DNA from: Phialophora verrucosa
Lineage: Eukaryota > Ascomycota > Eurotiomycetes > Chaetothyriales > Herpotrichiellaceae
Length of the DNA: 64,000 nt
Assembly (NCBI GenBank): GCA_002099365.1
Contig: MSED01000009.1
Span: 1,426,001 to 1,490,000 of the forward strand
Reading direction: 5' to 3'
Shown here: positions 31,505 through 42,587 of the stretch, piece by piece
Layout: every line of letters begins with the position of its first letter
Numbering within the stretch: the stretch's first letter is position 1
Program-made: the position numbers and the translations under genes
Notes under the pieces: model-generated
Seen by the model: the letters and a program-made list of their open reading frames with translations, nothing else
The model's database searches: none
Told to the model about the DNA's origin: nothing

Positions 31505-33492
31505 ATGAGACATTTCTGCGCTGCTGGCTATTTATTGGCCTTTCTTTCTTGCTCCTTCGCTCAATTCTTCCCTCAAGCCCCTACTGGCCTCACTAACACC
31601 ACCTCAAAGGTCAACAACCAAGTCAAGATCTCGTACAAAGAAGTGAAGTACCCTCCCCTGACCTGACCTGACCTGGCGCAGGATCCCGTCAAACCATGCT
31701 AACTGTAACCGTGTCTGTGGCAGACGACCATCTGCGATTCAACGACAGCCTTTGGCGGCTATGTCTACCTTCCCGGCTCGATCCTCTCAGACGTCGGCGG
31801 CTTCGACATAAACACTTACTTCTTGTACGTCGAGGCGCGGCACAATGCGTCCACCGCCCCGCTGGCCATCTATCTCGCCGGCGGACCCGGCGAATCGTCC
31901 ATCTATACCGCGCTGGCCAGCGAGAGCGGGCCGTGCTACGTCAACACGGCGGGCAACGACACGACGCTCAACCCCTGGGCCTTCAACAACTACGTCAACA
32001 TGCTCTTCATCGACCAGCCCGTTCAGACGGGCTTCTCGTTTGACAGGCTCGTGAATGGCACGTTTAACCTCACAGACGAGATCATCCTGCCCTTGGACTT
32101 CAACGCCTCGTCCGCCACCGCTCAGACCGACCCCCTCACAAGCTGGGGTACCTTCCCCAGCCAAGATCCCGCACACATGACGAACACCAGCGTCTCGAGC
32201 GCTAGGGCGGTGTGGCATTTTGCCGAACACTGGCTCTCGTCGTTCCCCCGGTACGCGACATCTTCGAACAAGATCAGCTTCTGGACCAACTCGTACGGCG
32301 GGTACTGGGGCCCCGAGACGGCCGCGCGCTTCACCAAGAATCTCAAATCCCTCCCGGCCAAGCACCCTCTCCGGCCGAAAAAGCTCAGAGTCGACACCCT
32401 GGGCATCACGAACGGGTGCATCGACTTCGAGTACGGCCTCACCGGATATCCCGAGTACGCGTACAACAACACTTATGACGTCCACTTCCTGACGGAAGCT
32501 CAATACAATCAAGCGATGGATAACATCACGAGTCCGGGCGGCGTCTCGGACCTCATCAAGACGTGTCGTGCGGCCGGTCAAGCCAGCGACCCTAGATTCC
32601 TGGGGACCAACGAAACAGTGAACGCGATATGTATGCAAGCTACGGCACAGGCCCTGGCCATAATCGGCGCATCCGACGCTCTGAATAATGTAAGTGTGGT
32701 TCTTTTTACTTCTTTGTTTGAACTTTGCTTGCTTGGATTGTCAGCCCCGTCCAGTCATGAGATTGAACTCGAGACAACCGACGCTGATACCCTGTCGTGA
32801 CTTATTAGCGAAGCGCCTTCGACATCGCCGTCCACCAACCCGACCCCTGCCCCTTCAACATCGCAGTGACAAGGTATCTCAACCGGCCAGACGTGCAAGA
32901 CGCGCTCGGCGTGCCTTTGAACTTCACGTACGATTCGACGCTCATGAACGCCGTCTTTGGCCTTCCCGCGCCTCCTTACACGATTCTGGGTACCGGCGAC
33001 ACAGTGCGCCAGGCCGGCCTGCCCAACCTGGAATACCTGCTCTCCAACGGTGTCAAGATCGCGCTCGCGTTCGGCGACAGGGACTACCGCTGTCCGTGGA
33101 CCGGGGCCGAAGCAACAGCCAACGCCGCGACGTGGGAGCATCGCCAGGGCTTTCTGGCCGCCGGGTACGAGAAGATCCAGGGGATTTCGAGCGGCCACCA
33201 GGGCGTCGTCAAGCAGTATGGCTTGCTGTCGTTCTCGAGGATCTTGGACGCCGGGCACGCCGTCAACGCGTACGCGCCCGAGGCCATCTATCGCGTCTTC
33301 CAGCGCGCCATGTTCGGCATGGATGTCGCTACGGGAACGAAACAGGCTGTCGGTGTGGGCTATCATACGACAGGGCCGAAGGACAGTTGGGGGTGGAGGA
33401 ACAAGCTGCCGGCTGACGTGCCCCATACCTGCATGGTGGAAGGGAAATGGACAGAGAGTAATCCGTGGGATTCGGTGCCAGGAATACAATAG
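31505..33492 (+). CDS. Secreted serine carboxypeptidase-like protein (peptidase family S10)
   Basis: Alpha/beta-hydrolase of family S10. I model three exons: 31505-31642, 31724-32689 and 32809-33492, giving 595 residues. A signal peptide is visible (AAGYLLAFLSCSFA then Q). Intron 1 has a GTGAAG donor and an ACCTG repeat inside it. It joins KISYKE to TTICDSTTAFGGYVYLP, the normal S10 N-terminal text. The nucleophile is Ser236 in NSYGG, where typical members have E-S-Y-A/G-G. The oxyanion strand reads LAGGPGESS rather than LNGGPGCSS. FGDRDYRCPW and DAGHAVNAYAPE carry the catalytic aspartate and histidine regions. Thus the triad is intact, but residues that in yeast carboxypeptidase Y grip the substrate's C-terminal carboxylate (Asn51, Glu145) are replaced. 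Multiple N-glycosylation sites. Specificity may differ from ordinary carboxypeptidases. Confidence 0.88.
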
Positions 33493-33782
33493 ATTGGGGG
33501 TAGGTCAGCAGGCATGACTTCAAACTTTGTGCCAGGCGCCCGACATCTGTAGCAAAGGTACGAATTTTGGATAAAGGTTAATTTCGTGCATCGTCGTAAG
33601 CTTCCTGTTCCTTTTTCCTGTTCCCGTCCTAGTCTTAGCTCCCCTCTGTTACCTATGCCCCTGTCTTCCCACATATCCCCGTTCTCTCCTACCGTCTGTT
33701 CCTCTTCGATCCCGATCTGGGTTCATATTCCCTGTCTGATATACCGGTAGGTCATCATCTGAAGGTACGCGTCCACCTGCCT

Positions 33783-34472
33783 TCAAGGAGCGGACGTGGA
33801 TGTTGCCGTCCGAGAAAGCATCCCAGATATCACAGCCGGAACAGCGTCTGGGGCATCCGTACCTGGCGTGGAAGGTGCATGAGACGTTTTGGTACGCACG
33901 GCGGCGGCGGGGGTGGTAGTGTTAGTCGTCGCTGGGTCGGTACTGTATGTCGCGATGGAGGACGCGGCTGAGGCAGTTCTAGTAGTACCGGCACTTGGTG
34001 TTGAAGAAGGTCCGTAGGCCGGAGGAGACTGGCTTGGAAGTGCTCCAGAGGCGGTTGGCTCTGCGCGTGCGGGTGCGAGGGTGGCGGGATCTATTATGGT
34101 TGGAGTGCTACCCACTGAGGAGAGAGCAGCAGATGGGCTAGGGATTGTGCAAGGCACCGGCGCGCTTTGCCTGCTGAGGCCAGAGCTGGATTTTGTCGTT
34201 ATAGGCGTCAGCATCCGTAGAGCTGCTGCTCTCTCATTCTCCGCTTCCTCGACCGCATTCTTCCTGTTTTGCTCCATCTCGGCTCTATCCTTCTTCGACT
34301 TGTTGCGTCACCTGAGACTATTGAGAGCTCGGCGACCTTGCTGAGGGCTAGCAGGTCGTTGAGTGAGATCAGGTGCACCACTCGGCGTTTCTGGGTGCTG
34401 AACGGCTAACACTGGTTCCACAAGGGGATCCAGAACCAGGGCCTCCCTTTCGCTTTGTCTTAAGTCGTCCAT
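33783..34472 (-). CDS. Hypothetical low-complexity Ala/Ser/Thr/Pro-rich protein
   Basis: Not recognised. A two-exon model, 34472-34312 and 34263-33783 with a 48-nt intron (GTGACG..AAACAG), is exactly in frame and gives 213 residues. The N-terminal part MDDLRQSEREALVL is acidic and probably helical. After residue 54 comes a short helix, VEEAENERAAALRML. The remaining 140 residues are almost only Ala, Ser, Thr and Pro, so disordered. No signal peptide or membrane segment is seen. It lies between an S10 peptidase gene and a DUF6594 gene transcribed away from it. It could be a real but fast-evolving protein or a chance reading of compositionally biased DNA. Confidence 0.35.
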
Positions 34473-34993
34473 GGTGAGCAAGTTGCCAGGGCATACTGGG
34501 GTAGGAATGTTCGAAGAGACGACAGCGATACACAACACAGACCAGGAGCAGTGTCAAGGACTCCCACCTACTTGGTGAGGCTGAACCAGGCACCAGCGCC
34601 TAGATGGCAGCGTTAGAAGGCGTCGAAAGAAGAAATGCTGCAGCAAGGGCGATACAGGAGCCAATCGCGACCGAAGGCGGCGGCGAAATCAGAATCCCAG
34701 CCATACCGTCGCACCTGGCGCAACTCCGTGGTGTGGGGGCTTTCTGGGTGCTGTGTATCCTTGCCTGCATCTTCGAAAACACGCATGATGTTTCAATCTT
34801 ATGAGATACGTGCTCATGTGTGTGGAGAATAGTTGACTTTAAGCATCAGGGGCGAAAGAGCTGCTGGCCTCGGCCACGATCCCATCCCACTCCAGCTTAA
34901 GGCTCTGCGAAACCGCGTCCTGGCGTGGACGTTGCCAAACAGCCTTCGCAAAATCGAGAGTATCCCTACCCAAGCTCTATCAGCACTCTTCTG
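34473..34993. other. Divergent intergenic region
   Basis: 520 bp between the hypothetical and DUF6594 genes. A 66-codon frame at 34604-34804 ends in a hydrophobic stretch (GAFWVLCILACIF), but nothing else supports it. Confidence 0.35.
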
Positions 34994-35918
34994 ATGGCTG
35001 CTGATGACCAATGGCGGCCGCAAGGCTACCAGAAATTGGCTCATCTGCAAGCGGCTTACCCAGACACCGCAATGTACAGACGCTTCTCTTCTCTGAACGC
35101 GTTGGTGCTGTTGAGCCTACAAGCTAGGCTGGTCAACTTGCAGTTCGATTTGGAGAAACTCTGCAGCTCCGACGACCGCTCAGGGATCGGAGATGAAAAA
35201 TGCTATTCGACCAATTTCAATGCATTGTTTGCCTCAAGAGGCTCGCAACACGGTTCTCAAGGTGGTCAGCTGGCAAAGCTAGAGGAGGTTCGAGATGTGA
35301 TGGCTCAGTATTACGATCTCCTGGTGAAGAGTGCTCAGGTTGCTCGGCTGTCTCGTCCGGAAAATCACCAAGTCCGCTTTCTGGATACTTGGCTTTGGAT
35401 GCAGAATAACATGAAAGGCTTCCTAGTTTCCCAAGAAAGGCTCACATGGGACCCCCGGTATAAGGAAGACTTGGTGTGCCTCTTTCCTCCGGACTCATGG
35501 CTTAACCCTTGGGTAGTCGACTTTTTCCACCGCATACGGTCTGGACCCGGTCCAAAGACGAAAATAGAAGCTGATGTTGAGCTTGGGCCGATACACGATA
35601 TCGAGGAATTGCTCGTCGTACGGACGTCGCGACGGATTTGGCAGCTGCTTGTCACCTTGTTAGCGTCAATGCTGCCAGTCCTTACCATACTCACCTTATA
35701 CTTTGTCAAGCGGACGGTGAACAGGATAGCCATCGCCATCGGCTTGACGATGGTTGCCGGGTTATTCTTGAAAATATTCACCGCTGCGCAATCCAAGGAG
35801 ATCTTCGGCGCGACCGCCGCGTAAGTACTTTGCTAGGCGTATTACCGGCAGACACTTACAGTTGAGCAGATTTTCGGCCATCGTGGTCGTGTTCATTGGC
35901 AGTGCGAACGGAATGTGA
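34994..35918 (+). CDS. DUF6594 family membrane protein
   Basis: Fungal protein of unknown function with the DUF6594 layout. Two exons, 34994-35820 and 35870-35918, give 291 residues. GYQKLAHLQAAYPDTAMYRRFSSLNALVLLSLQ is the family's N-terminal signature (a G-Y-x-K-L start, then R-R-F and L-L-x-L-Q). A coiled-coil middle contains ARLVNLQFDLEKL and LAKLEEVRDVMAQYYDLLVKSAQV. Three hydrophobic segments close the protein: LLVTLLASMLPVLTILTLYFV, IAIAIGLTMVAGLFLKIF, and the exon-2 part FSAIVVVFIGSANGM. The 49-nt intron (GTAAGT..GAGCAG) joins ATAA to FSAIVVV in phase. The ATG at 34994 is the first in a frame open further upstream. These proteins expand strongly in filamentous fungi; no biochemical role is known to me. 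Confidence 0.8.
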
Positions 35919-36990
35919 GCTTCAACGACGTCATAGAGCTCCTACCTCAGGAGCCTTCATGTTTGTGTGAGATTGGCGGGGTGCTGTGCGGGCTGGCGAT
36001 CGTAACTGCTAAAGCGTATTGCTTGGCTGGATGTATACCTCGCATCATTTTGTTGAGTAACCCCAAAGGCGGGAGGTATGAGTCGCCAATGTCCGAAAAT
36101 ATCGCCTGGCCCCTAGGTCCTGGCGTGCCGTGGAATATGATGGCAACGATTTCTCTTTGAAGAGGGCGCGGGTTTTGGCAATAATACCATGTCTAGAATG
36201 TCAGCTATTTCACTCAAGTGGGTGGCCTCTCCGGAACAAACCATGATGTTCAGAACTCCAGCCAGTCTTTGCCCTCATGATTCTCACACCCAGGGGACAC
36301 CTCGTCTGGAACGACTTTCTTACTAGGCCACATGATCTAGGTCCGGCAGTGATACGGCGGGAGCTGTACCAAGTTGATGAAGTGGAGAACATGTTATGCA
36401 CTTCAAGCCCGACGAGATGAGGCCAAGCTTACCCGTGGATGTCCGGTAATGCTGGGATTCTGTGGCAAGATATGCCTCAGGGACACCCGAAGCTTCAGCT
36501 TTTACTCAGAAGAGTCATCAGCAAGGAGACAATCATCATACCGATTGATAATAATGTCCCAAGACAATTTGCGCTCGGGCGAGCTGTATATTACTGCCAA
36601 GCCACTAGACCGCATTCGATGGGTGTTCCCGAGCCAACCGCAGCTGGAGATTTTGCTCCACTCGACACACACGCCTCCACCATCTCGAGGTTGTTTATCA
36701 GACTGGACGACGTCAATATCACCGGAAGCCGCTCTGGTACTTACCATAGCTGCACGAGGGGTCCCGCGATCTCTCCGTCCTGTAGACTATAAATCTACCT
36801 CCTATCTGCTCGCGAAGGTAGCAATCCGGTCTGACACTTCCACTCGTCCGTTGTCTCGACCCAAGCCCCGGCGAAAGCCTTCGATTCCTCATCCAGCGAG
36901 AGTGTCGACCAGGCCATTGTAATTCCTCGTTCTCTCCGTCACCTGTCCTTTCACGACTTATCAGAGATCTCTCACTCTCCAGCACTGACC
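35919..36990. other. Intergenic, no gene seen
   Basis: 1.07 kb between the DUF6594 and GST genes. The longest frame (36374-36922) has no ATG-led domain and no family content. The last 100 bp are pyrimidine-rich, as expected for a fungal promoter. Confidence 0.5.
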
Positions 36991-37742
36991 ATGGCGGACG
37001 TAAAACCAACCCTCCACCACATGAATGTCAGGTTCTCCCCCGGGCTCCCCTTTCCCCATGTCCCCACTGCTCACCGTGCCCCCAGGACTCACAATCGCAA
37101 CGGATCCTCTGGCTCCTAGAAGAGCTTGAAATCCCATATAACCTCGCACTGCACCGGCGCGTGAAGCAACGAGCCCCGCCGGAATTGAAACAGACACACC
37201 CCCTAGGCAAGGCGCCCCAACTAGAGACCGGCGACGGGCGCGTCATTGTCGAGTCCCTCGTCATCGCCAAGTATCTGATCGAGACGTACGACAAGACCGG
37301 CAAGTTCAAGGGCGACGGCACGGCCAAGAACGACTCCCTTCGCGACGAGGAGCTGTGCAATCTCGCGGCCGCGAGCCTGGGGCCCGTCATGGTCGTGGAC
37401 CTGGTCCTCCTGGCTGCCAGCAAGATGACGCCGTTTTTCGTCCGCTGGCTGATGGCCATCGTGCACTCGCAGATCCGGAAGCAGTTCTCCGGGCCCGAAT
37501 TCGATCTGTATTTTCGGTACCTTGACGACCAGCTCGAGGGGCGGGATTACTTCATGGGCGGTGCTGCGCCGGCGAGGGCCGACTTCATCATTAGCTTTCC
37601 GGTGGACACGTGCGTCGCGGCGGGGATGGTGGATATCACGAAGTATCCGAGGATGGATAAATGGTATACTCGCATTCATGACCGGCCGGCGTGGAAGAGA
37701 AGTCTGGAAAAGGGCAATGGGTATAATCTGGGCGTTTATTGA
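36991..37742 (+). CDS. Glutathione S-transferase (Gtt1/Ure2-like)
   Basis: Glutathione-dependent detoxification enzyme, cytosolic or membrane-associated. Two exons, 36991-37026 and 37086-37742, give 230 residues. Exon 1 encodes MADVKPTLHHMN and joins to DSQSQRILWLLEELEIPYNL. This restores the family's N-terminal thioredoxin fold, in which the S-x-S-x-R-I-L-W-L-L-E-E-L helix follows the catalytic loop. The donor (GTCAGG) is non-consensus, but the join is in phase and the text is typical. VIVESLVIAKYLIETY holds the E-S pair that binds the glutamyl part of glutathione. The helical C-terminal domain contains RADFIISFPVD and PRMDKWYTRIHDRPAWKRSLEKG, both usual for Gtt1. It is not maleylacetoacetate isomerase, which has a different active-site motif. 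Third positions look G/C-rich. Confidence 0.9.
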
Positions 37743-39605
37743 CGTGTGGCTAATACGGACGGCCAAGTGGGGAATGGTAGGAAGTTTGCCAAACAAAGAT
37801 GAATTAGGATTTTTGAAGATTCTGACATGCGAGTCGATGCGAGCTGGTTCACGGAGGAGCAAGTGGCTTAGAGTTGCATTGCCTCTGGCTCTGTGCGTTG
37901 GGCAGACTGACAAACAAACAGGATGGAAAGCATGTTGCTAGTAAGTTAGAGCTTGTACATACGAATCACATGGACAGGGCAAGCCATAAGGTTTGCCATT
38001 ATTTCCGGAAACCAACTCATGCCATGTGCGTCAATGTCGAAGGTCCTCTCGCTGAAGAGGATGTCCGAAGAAACAGATCTAAAGCCCGACCGGAACAGAG
38101 TCGAGAACAAGCATTTTGCCTGCATTGTGATAGATGTTTTTCAAGGACATTATAGCCTTACCGCGGTCATTCGTGTCTCGAGGCACGCGAACAGTATCAA
38201 TCCAGGATGGTATTCGCCTTAACCTATCGTATAAGCAGGCAATTGACCGCATCTTGATATCCTAGCAGTAGACAGAGTGGCAATGAATTCGTTCGCAGAA
38301 TTCCAGAAGTCCCACACCGCTCCAGATCGCAAGGCCACGGCCCGTCGGTTGCAAGATAGCGTCGATGAAACCAACTCGGATGAGATGTGGGAAATCGCAA
38401 CAAACCAATCCCACTTTCGGCCACTTCGTAGCTGTGGAAGTTGAGTAGAGTCAAAGAAACATACTTCTATTTTCCCACTCCGGGCTGAGGAAACGTCGAG
38501 TCCATAATGACCTGGACTCTCGGCCGCCTCGTCAAAAATTCGTACCAGTGACGACATTTGCTTGATCCTGATCAAAGGAATGTGATGCTCGGCAATAAGA
38601 GGAATAACTTAATGTGTCTCCGCGTCTTGGGAAACTATTCCATCGCAATTGCATGTGTGCATTGTCTCGTACTTACTCTCATCGAGGTTGTCGATTGCGC
38701 CACGACGCCCATCTTACGGCTTGAATGATCTCTCGCTAAACTGCGGCGGTCTATCAAGCCCGAGTAATACAGGGCGGAATAAGAATGCTTCTGCTCAAAC
38801 ATAGCATTGGTCTCGCATTGGCACCATCCCACATCCTTCGGCCTGTCCAAGAGGAGAGAAGGGCAGTGCCAGCAGGTCGCTGTGATCCGAAAGTTCGTAC
38901 CAGCCATATCCTCCAAGCGCTGGACATCGCCATCAAGCGCCTGGTGAAGATATTATTCACCTGCGTCTGGGGAACAATAGAATCTGCGCTTCCCTCTCCC
39001 CAAACGCACCTGGCTACCTGCTTGGGCGTATTGATGCCATCCGAGCGGGCAGATCGGCCGAGGTCGACGTGTTTACCTGTGTACGAGGTAAGTCTGGCGT
39101 ATTCGCGCCTGGAAGAGTCGAAGCCCGGAAGATAGCTCAGCCGCCCGTAAACCTTGCCCAATGTCACCTAGAGCAGCGCACGGCTTGGCCCTTCGATCCA
39201 TCGCACCTCGCTTAGAGCGTCTTTCACCCACCAAGATGCAATCTTTGCGTCTTCGCGAGCTCCACCGCCATCAAACCGCCTGCAACATCGGCGTCGCATT
39301 GGGTCGTTTGCTCATAAAATAGACCTTTCGAGAGGCCCCTAAGCACTAACATTGCATCACCATGTGCCAGACCGTTCCATCCACCCTCGCCTGGGGGAAC
39401 CGATGCGCACCGGTCCACTTGGGTGCGAGCGCCTTGGATGTACTCGTACCCTCAGTTTTCGGCTTCTCCTGCTCTCGACATCCCTTTTGTTTCGAATACC
39501 ATCACGGTCGTTTCCTTACCTCCATCTCCTTCTCCCTTCTCCTTGCACATTCCGATCATTGTCTGCTTGATTTCGTGGGCTAGACCCCCCAGAGCTGAAG
39601 AAACT
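37743..39605. other. Intergenic, no gene seen
   Basis: 1.86 kb with only overlapping short frames on both strands. None starts with a recognisable domain, so I call no gene. The right end must hold the RTA1-like gene's promoter. Confidence 0.45.
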
Positions 39606-40687
39606 ATGGCTCAGAACGCCACGACACATAACCCCCGCCGTTATTGTACCGAAATCACACCCGAGTGCCCCGTCGAACTTACGACATACGGCTACTACCC
39701 GGACCTCTCCGTAAATTCATTCTTCATCGCGCTCTTTGGCATCTGCCTCTTCCTTCAACTGGCACTGGGCACATGGAGGCGGACATGGACATTCTTGGTC
39801 GTTCTTGCCGTGGGCTGCTTCGGAGAGGCGGTGGGATATATCGGGCGAATTATCATGCATAGCAATCCTTGGAGCGGCGCAGGATTCAAGACGCAGATAT
39901 GCTGCCTGGTGTTGGCGCCGAGCTTTCTAGCTGCAGGCATATACGTGACGCTGAAGCACCTGGTGATATACTGTGGCGCGGAAAACTCAAGGCTGAAGCC
40001 TAGACTATACCCATGGGTCTTCATTGGCTGCGATTTCGGGTCGATTATTCTACAGGCTATTGGAGGTGGCGTGGCAGCGAGTGCAGGCGACCGTAATACA
40101 GACCCGAAGTTGTTGGATGCCGGAAATGGGTTGATCGTGGCGGGTATTGCATTCCAGGTTGCGACGATGGGTGTCTGCGGCCTTCTGATATTGGACTACT
40201 ACATCCGGTTCCAACGGGCTAAGAAAACGAAATCGCAAGCCCATACGGGGAGCGAGTATGAGAAGAGATCGGCAGTGCCAAACGAGGCGCGCAACTTCCG
40301 CCTGTTCTGCTTTGCCATTGGGATGGCGTACACAACGATTCTCATCCGCTGCATCTATCGGTACGAGTCCTCGACGGGTGTGTTGTATGGGTGTCTGCTA
40401 ACAATGGCTCTTGCAGTCTTCCGGAAATGGCCGGTGGTTGGGGCAACACTCTCATGCGCAACGAGACTGAATTCCTGATTCTCGATGGAATGTGAGTTCT
40501 GCAACGGTCCAGGCAACAGTCAACAGAATGCTAACTCGACTCTGTTAGGATGGTGGGCATTGCGTGTGTCCTCATGACTGTTTTCCACCCCGGCTTCTTC
40601 TTCGAGCCCATGAGAAAATTCAAGAAAGACGGCCCTGTTCAGGGCGCGGTTGTCGAGCAGCCTGAGGCATTTGAATCGAAATCATGA
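39606..40687 (+). CDS. RTA1-like seven-transmembrane protein
   Basis: Member of the fungal RTA1/Rsb1 family (PF04479). Its members are plasma-membrane or ER proteins linked to lipid translocation and resistance to toxic lipids or drugs. I model three exons: 39606-40360, 40417-40491 and 40549-40687, giving 322 residues. Hydrophobic segments include NSFFIALFGICLFLQLAL, WTFLVVLAVGCFGEAVGYIGR and CCLVLAPSFLAAGIYVTLKHLV. The loop FIGCDFGSIILQAIGGG is the family's diagnostic D-x-x-S-x-x-x-Q-x-x-G-G-G. The exon-2/3 text RLPEMAGGWGNTLMRNETEFLILDGMMVGIACVLMTVFHPG is rejoined only by splicing and is typical of the last extracellular loop and final helix. The start ATG follows a leader with an open frame; earlier ATGs give no membrane topology gain. 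Short charged cytosolic tail. Confidence 0.9.
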
Positions 40688-41138
40688 TAACACGAACCTG
40701 CTGTATACAGAGACTGGGCATAGACGTAAGATAGAGGAACTCCAGAGCAACGCACAGCCTGGGGGTCAAATTAGAGAATTGGAGCCACGTGCTGGCATTT
40801 GTGTGTTTCGGCGGCAGAAAGGTTCCAGCTTATCCGGATCTCAGGTCGCGTCGGCCTCAATATGACGCCGAGCTTATGTGCATTCGCGATTCAGAGGCGT
40901 CTGAGCCACAAACGCCGCCAGGCTTCTATTGTAGGCACCTCGATGGCGTATTTCTACGACGAGGCTGTCCGCGGCTTTCCGAACACGAAGGCGAATTCGC
41001 GTTGTGCCAAGCGTGACGGAATCCGATACGAGTTCCAACTTTTGCTTAGAAGTCAGCTCTGACCTCCGCTTCATCTCCTGTGACTGTGATGTGCATTATT
41101 CGCTCCGTGTAGGACTGGAACGCCGCAGGGCCGTCGAC
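40688..41138. other. Intergenic, no gene seen
   Basis: 451 bp between two genes on the same strand. The frame of the following regulator stays open to 41004, but the zinc-cluster ATG is at 41139. Confidence 0.45.
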
Positions 41139-42587
41139 ATGCCCTCTCGGAGATCGCATACGAAAAGCCACCATGGGTGCAGACAATGCAAGGCCAGGAG
41201 AGTCAAGGTGAGTTTGTTCCCCCCCTGCCTGTTTGTCCCGAGGCTCCATAATTGGTGTGCAGTAGCGGTGCCATCTCGCTTACCCGTCGTGATGCTCGCT
41301 GTGGTCGTTACTGACCCAAGGCGCCAGTGCGATGAAACAAGTCCTCAGTGTCAGCGCTGTGTGAAGCGACAGATACCCTGTTCATTTCTGGAGACGAGCT
41401 CCGAAGGCTTCCCGACGCCACCGGGCAACGCACCGCCCAGCTACGACACGTCGTCGACACCGAGGAGTTTCGATTATCAGCATTCAGATCCTGAAAAGCC
41501 ACGCCATGGCACCCTGCCGACCCCCAAAATGTCATCACCACTGGCGACAATCCAAGATGGCCCAAACACGGAGAAACGATTTGACCTGCTGGATCTTGAG
41601 CTCATCCAGCATTACTCGACCCAGACCTACATGACGCTTTCCTCAAGACTCGCCTCCCATGCTGTGTGGAGAGACACTATTTTCGCAGAGGCTTTGCGCC
41701 ATGATTATCTTTTGCACGGTCTTATGGCCACGGCAGCGCTCCATAAGGCAACCTTGATGCTCAGGTCGTCAGACGCGTACGCCGAGTACTCGCGGATCGC
41801 GCTGGCTCATCAAAACGTCGCCCTCGCCGGTTTTATCCCCGAGGTCAGCAAACCAAATCGGGACAATGGAATAGCGATATTTTCAGTATCTCTGCTCCTG
41901 ACTATATGGGCTTTCGCCTCTAAACGACTCCCAGAAAGCTTGAACAACGTCAAACTCGATTTTGGCCGCGGTGAATCGTCCCCGGGCGTCTCCCTCCCAA
42001 TGCATTCGCCTACCGGAGACTTCATCGAGGTCATTATGATTCTGAGGGGTATATATGCTGTAATCAGAGAAACAAACACCTGGCTCCAGGGAGACATCGA
42101 GGAACTGCTGCGATATCCCCGGTCGGAAGACTTGCCTCCTCACCCTCCCGACGTCCTAGATGCTTTCACTGTACTCCGCGGTGCTGTTGATGATCCTCAA
42201 CTGATATCGCTCTGGGAGGGCGAGGAGCCCCAGGCGATGAGAAGTCTGCTGCTCGAGCAAATGGACGAATTGCGCGACATCTCGAGATGTCGTTCTGTCG
42301 TGGAATGGGATGGCCACATCTTTTCGTGGCTAATCATGGCCCCGCCAGCCTTCATCCATTGCCTCAAAAGAAGCAACCCTGTAGCTCTCGCAATATTTGC
42401 CCACTGGGCCGCTATGTTCCGCTGCATGGACCACCATTGGTGGGTGAATGGCTGGGGATACAGCTTGGTGAACGATGTCTCGAGCATGCTCGATCCTGCC
42501 TGGGCTAGGTACTTGGACTGGCCAAGAAGGCAAGTTGGACTTGTGTTTCAGGGCTCCGGAGGATTCGACGGGCGCCGCATGCCGTAA
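41139..42587 (+). CDS. Zn(II)2Cys6 transcription factor (Upc2-like architecture)
   Basis: Nuclear regulator of unknown target. Two exons, 41139-41207 and 41328-42587, give 442 residues. The zinc cluster HHGCRQCKARRVKCDETSP followed by QCQRCVKRQIPC is complete only after removing the intron. The intron sits inside it, between Lys and the third cysteine. The short N-terminus SRRSHTKSH and the C-terminal domain (LLDLELIQHYSTQTYMTL, then EALRHDYLLHGLMATAALH) are the signature of the Upc2/sterol-uptake-like Zn2Cys6 group with a DUF3468/Fungal_trans_2-type regulatory region. ALAIFAHWAAMFRCMDHHWWVNGWG near the end is also typical. The 120-nt intron is a multiple of three and contains no in-frame stop, so retention would give a 482-residue protein with a broken zinc cluster. 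Confidence 0.9.
   Translation: MPSRRSHTKSHHGCRQCKARRVKVSLFPPCLFVPRLHNWCAVAVPSRLPVVMLAVVVTDPRRQCDETSPQCQRCVKRQIPCSFLETSSEGFPTPPGNAPPSYDTSSTPRSFDYQHSDPEKPRHGTLPTPKMSSPLATIQDGPNTEKRFDLLDLELIQHYSTQTYMTLSSRLASHAVWRDTIFAEALRHDYLLHGLMATAALHKATLMLRSSDAYAEYSRIALAHQNVALAGFIPEVSKPNRDNGIAIFSVSLLLTIWAFASKRLPESLNNVKLDFGRGESSPGVSLPMHSPTGDFIEVIMILRGIYAVIRETNTWLQGDIEELLRYPRSEDLPPHPPDVLDAFTVLRGAVDDPQLISLWEGEEPQAMRSLLLEQMDELRDISRCRSVVEWDGHIFSWLIMAPPAFIHCLKRSNPVALAIFAHWAAMFRCMDHHWWVNGWGYSLVNDVSSMLDPAWARYLDWPRRQVGLVFQGSGGFDGRRMP

Noticed and set aside
31787..32638. 283-codon frame antisense to the S10 peptidase
   Set aside because: Same cause: a shadow of a G/C-rich third-position coding strand.
36991..37742. 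GST as maleylacetoacetate isomerase of the tyrosine pathway
   Set aside because: The N-terminal text (SQSQRILWLLEEL) is of the Gtt1/Ure2-like group, not the zeta-class S-S-C-x-W/S-x-R motif.
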